The notes under the pieces are model-generated. The model worked only from the letters and a program-made list of their open reading frames with translations, was not told the DNA's origin and did no database searches. Of a stretch of 64,000 nucleotides of DNA, positions 16,308-25,477 are shown in pieces. Position 1 is the first letter of the stretch, and each line of letters begins with the position of its first letter. Position numbers and translations under genes: made by a program. Source of the DNA: Arctic95D-9 sp035967665 (lineage in GTDB: Bacteria > Verrucomicrobiota > Verrucomicrobiia > Verrucomicrobiales > DEV007); contig JAYWLB010000124.1 in NCBI GenBank assembly GCA_035967665.1, positions 1 through 64,000 on the forward strand. The letters run 5' to 3'.

Positions 16308-18356
16308 TCATCTCAATCCTTCCACTGGCTGGGTGCGATGAATAGCATCCACAACATCGGCGAAATTGAGCCCTACGGTTTCACAATACCACCGCATCGA
16401 TTCAAACCTCACCGTGTTCTCCGCCGCAACGGAAGCCAATGCCTCCTCTCTGCTTATCATCCCCTCACGGATTTGATTACTCCGGAAGGTTTCATGCTCC
16501 GTAAATCCGGCCAGCACGTAGTAGATGTAATTGTAGAACGCGGCGGTTCCGTCGCCAATACGCCACGTCGTCGTCGTGTCCTCAGCAATTTCCCAGTCGT
16601 ATTCCTCCAACAATACTTTCTCAATCTGCTGCTCGTCCCAAACCAAATAATCGAACATGTTGAGATAATCATGAGAGATCATGTAATAACTCATGAAGGC
16701 GTGCATCGAATCCCAAACCGAGCTATTGATGTATGACGGGTTGCGAAGGAAGTTTTTGGCGTAATGCATTATCATCTGCATTTTCGCCGATTTCGAAAGC
16801 GAGTACGTGTGATCCTGCTCAAATGCAGGTGCGATCCCACAGAATCCCGTCTTAAAGTTCGTCGTCTCGAGCATGTTCTCACAAAGAACGACGAGATCCG
16901 CGTTAAATTTTTTGGCAAGCCAGTTCGCGTAGTAAAAATACTGCTTATCTCCTGCCATAAACAGAGGGACTGTCCCCAGATCGGGGGTCTTCAACCATGC
17001 CGCTACATTCTTACGAATATTCGACCGCTTCCGACGGATATCGGCGGAGATCACTATGTGTTCAACTCCCAGCTTACCGCACATCCGAGCCTGATTACGC
17101 CGACCCAGGTCGGTGATCATGCCCCAATCATAGGTGTAAGCGACCGGTCTCATCCCGAGTTCCTGAGTGAAGACATGCAGACCATAGCAACTATCACGTC
17201 CCCCGCTGAAAGTCATGATCCCATCGGCCTGACCTCCTCCACCTTCCCGCGAACCTAACTTCTCTTTCAGCGCATCAAATCCAAGAGGATTGATTTTCTG
17301 ATAGTGATTACAGAAATTACACACCCCTGCATCATCGAAACGGATAAAAGGAAACGACGACGGCAAAATACAACGGGTGCAGCGTTTGAGCGATGCCACC
17401 TTTTTTTCCGTTTCTGAAAACCGCTTTAGCAGCGAACTCTGAATCGCCGGAAAATCCAAATCGGGCAGCTTGACACTGAATGCGGAAGGCAACACAGCGC
17501 CCTCAAGAGAGACTTCTTCAATCGCCGCTGATCCGGCATTATCAAGAGTGAAGGAATCTTTGCCAATCACTCCCGTTTTCAACTCGCCATCGCTCAAACC
17601 GCACGTCAGCCAATGATTGCTTTCCAACTTCTGTATTGAGTCGGCGCCCAACGGAAGCCCACCAAAATCCTTGATGCTCGATTTCTTGAGAAACTCTTCC
17701 AGAATGAGAAACTCTGAAGCAAACACGAAAATCCCGGATTCCTTGTCGTGAAGAAAGTAGAGCGAGCCGCAATTCGTTGCCAGAAGCATCGTCTCAGCCC
17801 CGCCAAACAGGCAGGCAATAGAAAACGTTCCCTGCATTTCCCCGGCAAAAGCGCTCAACCTGGCCGATGGATCAAGCCCGTAAGCTTCCGACTCCAGATA
17901 ATGGGGAATGATCTCTGAATCCACCTCAAGCGTTGGCGAGCTGTCGCTCTTTTCCCAAAGCTGATCAATATTCGTGATGATCCCGTTGTGTACACAAACG
18001 GTCCTTTCTCCGATGACTGGCTGATTGTTTTTCTCCACCAATTCGGAGCCGTTGGTCACCAACCGAGAATGCCCAATCAAACTGTAACCACCGGACTTCC
18101 CACTACTCTCCGCAAAATGCGACATCGACTCGTTGACCACACGGTCGAATTCTTTCCGCTTCACCAAATCAGAAGCGGGTAGGAACGAACGCAGTACAAC
18201 CGATCTACCGGCGCTACGAACAGCAACACCTGAAGCTTCTTTCCCGCGCGTTTCAGAACAAAGAAAAAGATGCTTAACTGCACCCGCTGCTGAATCAGAT
18301 GAAAAGCCTTTCGAAGAGCCCTTCGCACCAACCGTTAATCCTAGAATTCCACACAT
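16308..18356 (-). CDS. Glutaminase (GATase class II) - PP-loop N-acetyl sugar amidotransferase fusion (WbpG/PseA-like)
   Basis: 682 residues. Residues 1-300 form a class II glutamine amidotransferase: MCGILGL with nucleophile Cys2, GHSRLVTNG near 95 and VHNGIITNI near 122. Next comes a zinc-ribbon-like knuckle, C326-x2-C329 and C346-x2-C349, then an ATP-pyrophosphatase domain with PP-loop SGGRDS at 384-389. This second half resembles WbpG/PseA/LegG-type sugar amidotransferases, which use ammonia to convert a carboxyl or acetamido group to an amide or amidine. In the Pseudomonas O5 system ammonia comes from separate HisH2/HisF2 subunits; here a different glutaminase class is fused on. The wbp genes at 23-27 kb would provide an N-acetylated uronic acid substrate. 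The gene lies 12 nt after the GT2 gene. The domain calls are strong; the substrate is inferred. Confidence 0.85.
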   Translation of the reverse strand: MCGILGLTVGAKGSSKGFSSDSAAGAVKHLFLCSETRGKEASGVAVRSAGRSVVLRSFLPASDLVKRKEFDRVVNESMSHFAESSGKSGGYSLIGHSRLVTNGSELVEKNNQPVIGERTVCVHNGIITNIDQLWEKSDSSPTLEVDSEIIPHYLESEAYGLDPSARLSAFAGEMQGTFSIACLFGGAETMLLATNCGSLYFLHDKESGIFVFASEFLILEEFLKKSSIKDFGGLPLGADSIQKLESNHWLTCGLSDGELKTGVIGKDSFTLDNAGSAAIEEVSLEGAVLPSAFSVKLPDLDFPAIQSSLLKRFSETEKKVASLKRCTRCILPSSFPFIRFDDAGVCNFCNHYQKINPLGFDALKEKLGSREGGGGQADGIMTFSGGRDSCYGLHVFTQELGMRPVAYTYDWGMITDLGRRNQARMCGKLGVEHIVISADIRRKRSNIRKNVAAWLKTPDLGTVPLFMAGDKQYFYYANWLAKKFNADLVVLCENMLETTNFKTGFCGIAPAFEQDHTYSLSKSAKMQMIMHYAKNFLRNPSYINSSVWDSMHAFMSYYMISHDYLNMFDYLVWDEQQIEKVLLEEYDWEIAEDTTTTWRIGDGTAAFYNYIYYVLAGFTEHETFRSNQIREGMISREEALASVAAENTVRFESMRWYCETVGLNFADVVDAIHRTQPVEGLR

Positions 18357-18368
18357 CTTTTTGTCGTC

Positions 18369-19349
18369 TTACTTAAGGTGTTTATTTCTCTCCATGTCGA
18401 AAAACATGGCGAACATGATAAAGAGATTCCCCATCCCGAAGCAGAACAAGACGATTAGAAGGGTTAATTCCGGCACCGTCCCCGAATCAACCCAGAGCAT
18501 CACCAGACGCACCAAAAATCCAAGCGAGGCAATCAAAGAAATAATTCCCGAAAAATAGAAAAATACTAGTGGGTGGGTATCACGGATGAGATATTTTTCC
18601 TTCATCCTCCAGAAAAACAACCTTACCAATAGCGAGCCAATCGTAAATATGACGCGGCGAACCTTAATGTCACTCTTTTCTCCCTGACCGTAGACCGGTT
18701 CGATCGGGACGTCACGCACCGAAAAATCGTAAACATTGAGCTTCACCAACAGATCATTGGGCTGGCCATAACGCTTATACATTTTATCCCAGTTTATCGT
18801 TTGAAGCGCCCTCAAACTGATCGCCGTATACCCAGTCTGAGAATCGGCTACATGCCAATAGCCGGAAGCAATCTTTGTCAGTAAAGAAAGCATCGAATTT
18901 CCAAAAAAGCGGATTTTTGGAATTTTCTCGAACGACTTGCGAGTTCTTAACCGATCCCCCTTCGAATAGTCGACTTCTCCTGAAGCTACAGGCTCGATAA
19001 TCGGCTCTAAGTCCCCCGGATGCATCTGCCCATCTCCTGCCATCACCACGGTCACGTCAATTTCGTTGTCCCGCGCCCACTTATAGCCCGTTGCAATGGC
19101 ACCACCGACTCCCTGGTTCTCTTCGTGAGGAATAAGGACTACCCGGGAGTGCTCTTTCTGATAACCTACCACGACTTCGCAAGTGGAATCTTTGCTTTGA
19201 TCGTCGACAATTATGATCTTGTCGACGATGGCCGGCATCGTCTCGATGACTTTTCCGATCTGAGTTTCTTCGTTGTAGCATGGGACTACGACGCAGAGTG
19301 ATTTTTCTTGATACATAATAAAAAATTTCGATTCCCCTGTTTGAAGCAT
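18369..19349 (-). CDS. Family 2 glycosyltransferase with C-terminal membrane helices (DPM1/GtrB-like)
   Basis: 326 residues. It has a GT-A fold with VVVPCYNEETQIGKVIETMP, DDQSKDST, and the metal/donor motif MAGDGQMHPGDLEP, then two C-terminal hydrophobic helices (about 255-315). This is the architecture of polyprenyl-phosphate hexose/mannose synthases that supply lipid-linked sugars to GT-C enzymes, which fits the two GT-C loci downstream. A start at residue 12 (19316) is equally plausible: residues 1-11 are not typical of the family, and GGAA lies upstream of the internal ATG. It is the first gene after a 362-nt non-coding gap and probably starts a sub-operon with the amidotransferase. Confidence 0.9.
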   Translation of the reverse strand: MLQTGESKFFIMYQEKSLCVVVPCYNEETQIGKVIETMPAIVDKIIIVDDQSKDSTCEVVVGYQKEHSRVVLIPHEENQGVGGAIATGYKWARDNEIDVTVVMAGDGQMHPGDLEPIIEPVASGEVDYSKGDRLRTRKSFEKIPKIRFFGNSMLSLLTKIASGYWHVADSQTGYTAISLRALQTINWDKMYKRYGQPNDLLVKLNVYDFSVRDVPIEPVYGQGEKSDIKVRRVIFTIGSLLVRLFFWRMKEKYLIRDTHPLVFFYFSGIISLIASLGFLVRLVMLWVDSGTVPELTLLIVLFCFGMGNLFIMFAMFFDMERNKHLK

Positions 19350-19711
19350 GCGGTGAGCGCAACTTACGACTTAAAGGCACACTCGTTCAATTTCCACCAT
19401 TTTTATCAAGAGAGGGTTAACCAATGAGTGACAAAAATCGCCCTTTTACTCCGCTGAGAGATTCCCTGGGAGTCGAATCTCCAAAATTTCGCATTACCTT
19501 GCACGATCAGCAGACGGGTCACCTCAGATCACCAATTAAGCTGACTCGTTCGAGGTCTCATACAAGCAGTTAGGGGCATTTTTCCAGCTTAGTAATCGCC
19601 CCATATTCTTTCCCGAGAGCCGGTTTTGTAAGACACTGAAATTGGAGAACTTTGTCGCAAGCCCCCCCTTTTTTACAAAGCACAATACCGGACCATCTAT
19701 AATTCTCTCAA
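19350..19711. other. 362-bp gap inside the polysaccharide cluster
   Basis: I see no convincing gene. On the minus strand a 69-codon frame (19536-19745) overlaps the end of the next gene, and on the plus strand a 49-codon frame starts at 19424. Neither resembles a known protein or has a ribosome-binding site. The stretch is AT-richer than the flanks. It could hold the promoter for the GT2 gene or decayed sequence from the same event that brought in the two AT-rich genes next door. Confidence 0.5.
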
Positions 19712-21811
19712 CTATTCTTCTAATTCGAGATTCAGGCATGCCCACGCGAAATTAGACACTTCCCAGGGAGAATTAATTCGAACATATGCTCGAGATGCTG
19801 CATCATGCAAACTAGGAAACCTGCCAGACTCTGATAGCAATCTCAAAAGAAATGGATAGACTTTACCTTGCTCCACGCATCGAGAAATCGAATCCAAAAA
19901 TCTAGACTCAACGGCAACCTCCCCTGCCAAGTGAGCAGTCAATACCGAGGAACAATCGATCGTCTTGAACGAGATCCAGGCTAAGATATGATCCCCAGGA
20001 TATACCGGCTTATTGACCGATATGCCCTCATTTATCCCCCAACCTTTCCAGGCTTGCCCCCACCAATAGGGCCAATCGCCTGAGAGTGGCAACTCCCCAT
20101 CAGAGGAGTTATTTCGTATGAACATGCTAATAACATCCCTGGCTGTTCTCAGATTTACTTCGGGAACAGCATATCCATTTAATTGCGCCTCAAATACGGC
20201 TTTTGCCCACTCATTTTGATGATTGTAAGGAACATTCAACCCATCAAAGTAAAAAGCGTTTCCCTTTGGCCATTTCAAGTGGGCTTCGCCTACCATTGCC
20301 CACTCGTCGACCTTGTCTGCCTGTTCGGAAATCTCTTCAAAATGGTCTTGCAACACCATCATCGAAGATACAAATGAGGACTCATTTTGCAGGAAGACTG
20401 AATCATTGACTTCGTTTCTGTATCGATGAAACAATGATGCTAGCCGTGAGGTTTGCACAGCGAACAATCCTGCCTCACGTCCCACCGTGAAAGCACGAGT
20501 AGCGTAGCCCCATTCACTCTCCAGCAATCGATCCAACAGATAGAACTCCAAATCGAGTCTCTCAATAATTTCACCATAAAGAGGATAGAAAAGATCATAT
20601 ATCCTATCATCCCTGTTCGCCAGATATACTATATCCAGCAACCCATTCAAATAATAGATTTGTGACCAGGCCACTCTACCTTCAATATTACTACTCCCTA
20701 AATTTAGTAATCCACTAGACTTCGCCGCTGTAAAATCACGGACAAACATCGCCCTCAGTTGTTCAACACTATTAGCAGAACGCCAAGTTAATTCACCTTT
20801 ATGATTCAAATTGAGTCCCCACGGGACACCAGCCTGAAACTCTTTTTCAAGGAAAGCGCCACTCGTCAAATTAACAATTCGGTAGCCGCCTAACTCCGAA
20901 TCAGCATCAATACTACAAAGAGCAGACCAATCACCGTTACTCAATCGAACTACCTCAAGAATTCTCCAGCAATCTTCGGCCAATTCAAATGCTCTAATCG
21001 CACCATCTCGGCCAATTTTTGTGGCCACCCTCCCTGAAAACACAAACAACCCATCTGCCTCTGATTCAAGAATCATGCGCGGAATCATCTCGTATGTTTT
21101 TCCTGCGGGATCGTCTACAGAGGGCAACCTCAATCGCCCCGGCGACGCGACTATCGCAGAACCCGACAAAGAATAACGATGCAGAAAATTACCTCCTTCC
21201 ACATTGTCAAAAAAGACAACACAAAGGTCGTTCTCATGCATCACCGCTTCACGAAACAAAAATTGCCGATTATCACCAGTTTCAACCTTGTGCAATTGCC
21301 TGTACCCTACCGTTCTAGTTAACTCTCCAAAATATATCGTGCCCGCGAAAATACTTTTGGTAACAACCAACGCCCGCCCGCCTGGTAGTGAGATAAGTTT
21401 CAATATCACACTCGGCACCTCAAGGACATTCCACCCACTATCGACAAACCTAAGACGCGTGGCCATTTTTTCCGCACAAAACTCGACTTCGATATCTTCA
21501 TGTTGATACCCAGTCAATGGGATCGGTCGAAATGATTCCGGATCAAAATTCGAAGTTACTGCGGACAACGATTCTAACCGCTCTTGTGCCAGTGAAAACT
21601 TTCTTTCTGTTTGAGCAGCCGGCAACACCTTCTCCTCAACTTCACGACCAATATTGGTGGCACAAATGTTAGCATTGCCACACTGCCGATAAATCAACCC
21701 CGCCCCGAGCAATATAAGCATTGAAAGAATCACACTAATAGCAAAAGTAACTTTTGATCTATATTTTAGAAATTTCATAAAATTACTTCTCGCAACACTC
21801 AAGCGAATCAT
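19712..21811 (-). CDS. Unknown membrane-anchored protein, beta-rich N-half and helical C-half
   Basis: 699 residues; I do not recognise the family. A basic N-terminus and one hydrophobic helix (about 22-42) suggest an inner-membrane anchor with the rest in the periplasm. Residues about 70-350 are rich in short beta-like segments (propeller-like). Residues about 370-699 look alpha-helical with aromatic-rich motifs such as KGNAFYFDGLNVPYNHQNEWA and DWPYWWGQAWKGWGINEG, as in alpha/alpha-toroid carbohydrate enzymes (lyases, C5-epimerases). It is 9 nt downstream of the 394-residue toroid-like protein, whose PNDVAHAVY motif occupies a similar position. Base composition is clearly AT-richer than most neighbours. 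An internal start (21778) is possible. A role in modifying the exported polysaccharide is a guess. Confidence 0.72.
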   Translation of the reverse strand: MIRLSVARSNFMKFLKYRSKVTFAISVILSMLILLGAGLIYRQCGNANICATNIGREVEEKVLPAAQTERKFSLAQERLESLSAVTSNFDPESFRPIPLTGYQHEDIEVEFCAEKMATRLRFVDSGWNVLEVPSVILKLISLPGGRALVVTKSIFAGTIYFGELTRTVGYRQLHKVETGDNRQFLFREAVMHENDLCVVFFDNVEGGNFLHRYSLSGSAIVASPGRLRLPSVDDPAGKTYEMIPRMILESEADGLFVFSGRVATKIGRDGAIRAFELAEDCWRILEVVRLSNGDWSALCSIDADSELGGYRIVNLTSGAFLEKEFQAGVPWGLNLNHKGELTWRSANSVEQLRAMFVRDFTAAKSSGLLNLGSSNIEGRVAWSQIYYLNGLLDIVYLANRDDRIYDLFYPLYGEIIERLDLEFYLLDRLLESEWGYATRAFTVGREAGLFAVQTSRLASLFHRYRNEVNDSVFLQNESSFVSSMMVLQDHFEEISEQADKVDEWAMVGEAHLKWPKGNAFYFDGLNVPYNHQNEWAKAVFEAQLNGYAVPEVNLRTARDVISMFIRNNSSDGELPLSGDWPYWWGQAWKGWGINEGISVNKPVYPGDHILAWISFKTIDCSSVLTAHLAGEVAVESRFLDSISRCVEQGKVYPFLLRLLSESGRFPSLHDAASRAYVRINSPWEVSNFAWACLNLELEE

Positions 21812-21820
21812 ATCTAAAAC

Positions 21821-23005
21821 CTACTTAAACAGATAGTAAGATAGACCACTAAGCATATAATTCTCGTATTCCCCAATAATCATACGCCCACTTGAATTCG
21901 TTTTGGGCATCCCGCGAACCGATTGATTCGGATATTTAGTATACCCACCTTCTTTTGTCTTATACAAGCTTGCAAACCGGACTAAGTCCAACAATGCCGG
22001 GGGAGGGGCGTCTAACTGAGAAGCAAATGATAAAGCCATTCCCAGTCCATATGAGCGTGCAGGCAACTTAATATCTTCTCGAAACCTTGGCCACCCTAAC
22101 AAATAATTAGTTTCTCGCGATCGGAACTGCCCCAAGTGAGAAATCACGCGTTCGAGGTCTATTTGCGAAGAATACTTCCCGTCATTTTCAACATAAACCT
22201 TCAATCCACTCATAATATAAACAGCATGAGCGACGTCATTCGGAATATGATCCTCTTGAAGTGAATAGCCCCAATACCAACCTCCATCCGTGTCACTTTT
22301 ACGATGTTCAATTAGCGCCAGAATCGTTTTATCAGCTTCATTTTGCAACCGTTTGACAATCTTCTCGCTTTCAACATAATTGGAAAATCGCTGCATTTGT
22401 CCGGCAAGATATGCAGCGGGATTGAATACATCATAAAAGCGATCAGCCTCCTCCAAAGAGTAGGGAAACATACCACTAGGTGACAAAACTTTGTCATCGA
22501 GATAAGGCATTAGGCTCGCTAAGACCACTTCATCAATTTTGTCGGTAGGCGCTGCCAAATCCAGCCCCCTCCAATCTAAGAGCGCGTCGATCACAATAGC
22601 CGTCGAGATCGTATACTCTGCATTCGCAGGATTCTCAGAACCATCCCCAAACGCATCCCATGAAAGAGGCACTCCCCATCCGATCACTGAATCCCCGTCC
22701 TGATCTGAATTTTCGATCAACCACCGACCGGAAGGTTCAATCAAATAGGGAAGATCCGGCATTGCACCAACCCTTTTTCGATTTAACTCCCCTTTCAGCA
22801 CCATTGCATACCCCTTTGCAATATGCTCTTCCCGGTGATCGCCATAATCAACTTTCCCATGTCCCGGAAAATCTGGATCAAGCATCCTGTGCAGAGCACG
22901 ATAATCCTTGTCGTTCAAGCTGCCATCAGGTGCCTCATTCGGATTCCAATACAGAAATCCAGCCACAATTGCACAAATTACACAAGAAAATAGAAATAGT
23001 TTCAT
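21821..23005 (-). CDS. Unknown exported toroid-like protein
   Basis: 394 residues with an N-terminal signal or anchor helix (about 2-19). The rest is helical with conserved-looking aromatic motifs: DSVIGWGVPLSWDAFGDGS, EYTISTAIVIDALLDW, DGGWYWGYSLQEDHIPNDVAHAVY and YENYMLSGLSYYLF. The pattern (W/Y plus D-x-x-H-x-x-Y in a helical repeat) suggests an alpha/alpha-toroid fold as in glycan lyases or glucuronyl C5-epimerases. I cannot name the family or catalytic residues with confidence. It is paired with the 699-residue gene downstream, is AT-rich, and is separated from wbpB by 189 nt of AT-rich sequence. Confidence 0.75.
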   Translation of the reverse strand: MKLFLFSCVICAIVAGFLYWNPNEAPDGSLNDKDYRALHRMLDPDFPGHGKVDYGDHREEHIAKGYAMVLKGELNRKRVGAMPDLPYLIEPSGRWLIENSDQDGDSVIGWGVPLSWDAFGDGSENPANAEYTISTAIVIDALLDWRGLDLAAPTDKIDEVVLASLMPYLDDKVLSPSGMFPYSLEEADRFYDVFNPAAYLAGQMQRFSNYVESEKIVKRLQNEADKTILALIEHRKSDTDGGWYWGYSLQEDHIPNDVAHAVYIMSGLKVYVENDGKYSSQIDLERVISHLGQFRSRETNYLLGWPRFREDIKLPARSYGLGMALSFASQLDAPPPALLDLVRFASLYKTKEGGYTKYPNQSVRGMPKTNSSGRMIIGEYENYMLSGLSYYLFK

Positions 23006-23194
23006 TACACCGTTGTTATACTAGTCAGAAAAGACCGTTTGATAATTCACCGTTAAGTTCAAAATCAAGCACCTATCATTCATCGATATTCATTTTCTTT
23101 GATAACCTATTTACATAGTTCACCTTCTATAAAACGACTTTGAGTCATACTTATCAAAGCCAAACAAAATTGAGGGCGCTCTGCCTAATCAACC

Positions 23195-24151
23195 TTAACA
23201 CCGCTCCAACACCTCAACGACATCGAGGCCGTTCTGCCCGTCCGCGATCGGGGTGCCCCCACTCTCGCAGCATTCAATAAAGTGCTCTAACTCCAATTGA
23301 AGCGGCTGAGCAGCTCCCTCAAAGATGACTTGCTCACCTTCATCCCGGTTCACAAGTCCTTCTCTTACAATGCCCTTGTCGTGAAAGATCACTTTCTGAT
23401 TCAGCTCATCATAAACGAGGATTCCTTTCTCCCCGGTGACGATGAGTTCGCGCTCAACGCGCGGCCATAGCCACGAATTGTGGAGGTTCGCCACGACAGC
23501 GCCCTGCTTTCCTTCTTCGCCAAACGTGAGGTGGAGGTGCGCATCATCATCAATTCCTTCAGTGATCGCGGAGTGCCCTGTGTATTGCACTTCATCAGGC
23601 GCGGTGCCGACAAGGTAGAGTAACACCGCGACATCGTGAACACCGAAGGACCAGAGAACGTTTTCCACAGCCCGCGCGCGTCCCAGTTTAGAACGGCGCT
23701 GTGTGAGCGTGTAAACCTGACCGAGTTTCCCAGTGTCGAGAAATTCTTTCACAAACTGAATCGCAGGTTGGAAGAGGAGGAGGTGTCCGACCATGAGGAC
23801 AGCATCCAGCTCTTTCGCCTTTTCAACAAGGAGTCGTGAATCGTCAGAGGTGAGCGTCATCGGTTTTTCGACGAGGACGTTCAACCCGGCTTCCATGCAT
23901 TGCACACCGATCGCTGCGTGCGTATGCGCCGGAGTCGCAATGACCGCGCCTACGATGCCCTTTTCTTTCGCGTCCTCGAGAAAAACGGAGATATCAGAAA
24001 AGACCGGTGTTTCCGGATGATTTTCCTCTACTGCGGCGCGGAGCGGGTCGCTCATCTCAACGACGGCTCCCAGTTCGCCCATTCCGGCAAGGGTATTGAC
24101 GTGGTTCTTCCCCCACATCCCGGCTCCAATCACTGCAATTCGTTTTGCCAT
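23195..24151 (-). CDS. wbpB: Gfo/Idh/MocA-family UDP-N-acetylglucosaminuronate 3-dehydrogenase (WbpB/WlbA-like)
   Basis: 318 residues. It has an N-terminal Rossmann fold with AVIGAGMWGKNHVNTL, then VEKPMTL (the conserved Lys of the EKP motif) and a substrate domain with WSFGVHDVAVLLYLVG, where the His in GVHD is expected at the active site. It oxidises C3 of UDP-GlcNAcA so that WbpE can aminate it. The gene is followed upstream in transcription order by wbpA (12 nt apart), wbpE and wbpD, the usual set. The C-terminus ends abruptly after VVEVLERC, about ten residues shorter than I expect for homologues. Confidence 0.9.
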   Translation of the reverse strand: MAKRIAVIGAGMWGKNHVNTLAGMGELGAVVEMSDPLRAAVEENHPETPVFSDISVFLEDAKEKGIVGAVIATPAHTHAAIGVQCMEAGLNVLVEKPMTLTSDDSRLLVEKAKELDAVLMVGHLLLFQPAIQFVKEFLDTGKLGQVYTLTQRRSKLGRARAVENVLWSFGVHDVAVLLYLVGTAPDEVQYTGHSAITEGIDDDAHLHLTFGEEGKQGAVVANLHNSWLWPRVERELIVTGEKGILVYDELNQKVIFHDKGIVREGLVNRDEGEQVIFEGAAQPLQLELEHFIECCESGGTPIADGQNGLDVVEVLERC

Positions 24152-24163
24152 CTCTCTTACAGG

Positions 24164-25447
24164 TTAGGCTTTCCAAAAGCTCTTCGCGGTCACGCCTGCT
24201 TTTTCAAAAGCATTTCGCGTATCAATGATGATTTCAATATTGTCGGCGAGTAACTGATAATCCACATCGGGATGATCTGTCGAGACAATGGCAGCATCGA
24301 ACTTTGAAAGGGATTCAGCATCCCACGTAATCGATCTGGCCCCGGTCCACTCAGCATGCTCACGCGTCGGACTGACCTCGGGAATGTACGGATCATAATA
24401 CGAAACTTCGCCGCCTTGATTCTTAATGAGATCAAGAAGTTGAAACGAAGGTGATTCGCGCATGTCGTCGACCCCCGCTTTATACGCCAATCCGACCACC
24501 AGTATTTTGCTGTTTCGAACGGGTTTCGCAACGGAGTTCAGAGCCTCGCCGAGTCGGGTGATCACATACTCGGGCATGCTGTTATTGATCTCACCGGCAA
24601 GCTCAATAAAGCGGGTATGCTTCCCGAATTCACGAGCCTTCCATGTCAAGTAGAATGGGTCGATCGGAATACAGTGACCGCCGAGGCCGGGCCCCGGGTA
24701 AAAAGGCATGTATCCAAATGGCTTTGTTGCAGCAGCATCAATGACATCCCAGACATCGATTTCCATTCGATCGAAAATAACCTTCAACTCATTCACCATC
24801 GCGATATTCACAGAACGAAAAATGTTCTCTGTGAGCTTCGCAGCTTCAGCAACACGGCAGGAAGCCACGGGAACAATCGAGTCGATTGCTTTCCTGTAAA
24901 CTTCGAGAGCGCGATCGCGACACGTGTCAGTGAGACCGCCCACGAGTTTCGGAATTGCCTCTACCGAAGTCTTGTTTCCCGGGTCTTCACGCTCAGGGGA
25001 ATAGGCGAGATAAAAATCCACTCCGGCGGTCATTCCTGAGCCCTTTTCAAGTGCTTCACGAAGCTCACCATCGGTCGTGCCTGGATAAGTCGTGGATTCA
25101 AGGGTAACCAGCGTCCCTTTCGAGAGATGAGGCGCGATTCCCTCCGCCGTGGCAATCACGTATGAGAGATCCGGCTCGCGCTGCTTCGAAAGCGGCGTGG
25201 GAACACAAATTAGGATAGCGTCGACTCCGTTGACAGAAGAAAAATCAGTCGTCGGCTCAAAATGCCCCGAACTGACCATTTCATTAATTTCCTCAGCTGG
25301 AATGTGTTTAATGTATGTCTGACCAGCCTTAAGCGTATCGACTTTCTTCTTATCAACATCAAGCCCAATGACATCGATGCCCCCACGAACAAACTGTCGG
25401 GCGAGCGGTAGACCGACATATCCAAGTCCGGCAATTGCAATTTTCAT
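24164..25447 (-). CDS. wbpA: UDP-N-acetylhexosamine 6-dehydrogenase (WbpA/WecC family)
   Basis: 427 residues. It has the N-terminal NAD-binding motif IAGLGYVGLPLARQF, central ESTTYPGTT and SPEREDPG, and the catalytic cysteine in GPGLGGHCIPIDPFYL, with a C-terminal UDP-binding domain (VGLAYKAGVDDMRESPS). It oxidises the C6 hydroxyl of UDP-GlcNAc (or ManNAc) to the uronate in two steps. The wbpB, wbpE and wbpD neighbours point to UDP-GlcNAcA as product and a 2,3-diacetamido-2,3-dideoxy-uronate as pathway end. It is distinct from the UDP-glucose dehydrogenase at 27343-28752. Confidence 0.93.
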   Translation of the reverse strand: MKIAIAGLGYVGLPLARQFVRGGIDVIGLDVDKKKVDTLKAGQTYIKHIPAEEINEMVSSGHFEPTTDFSSVNGVDAILICVPTPLSKQREPDLSYVIATAEGIAPHLSKGTLVTLESTTYPGTTDGELREALEKGSGMTAGVDFYLAYSPEREDPGNKTSVEAIPKLVGGLTDTCRDRALEVYRKAIDSIVPVASCRVAEAAKLTENIFRSVNIAMVNELKVIFDRMEIDVWDVIDAAATKPFGYMPFYPGPGLGGHCIPIDPFYLTWKAREFGKHTRFIELAGEINNSMPEYVITRLGEALNSVAKPVRNSKILVVGLAYKAGVDDMRESPSFQLLDLIKNQGGEVSYYDPYIPEVSPTREHAEWTGARSITWDAESLSKFDAAIVSTDHPDVDYQLLADNIEIIIDTRNAFEKAGVTAKSFWKA

Positions 25448-25477
25448 TTTGATAGTTCGTTGTTTAATTCTTCAATT

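Noticed and set aside
19424..19573. Small plus-strand gene of 49 codons in the glycan-cluster gap
   Set aside because: No ribosome-binding site, no recognisable sequence, and opposite in direction to the whole cluster; kept only as a remark in the gap entry.
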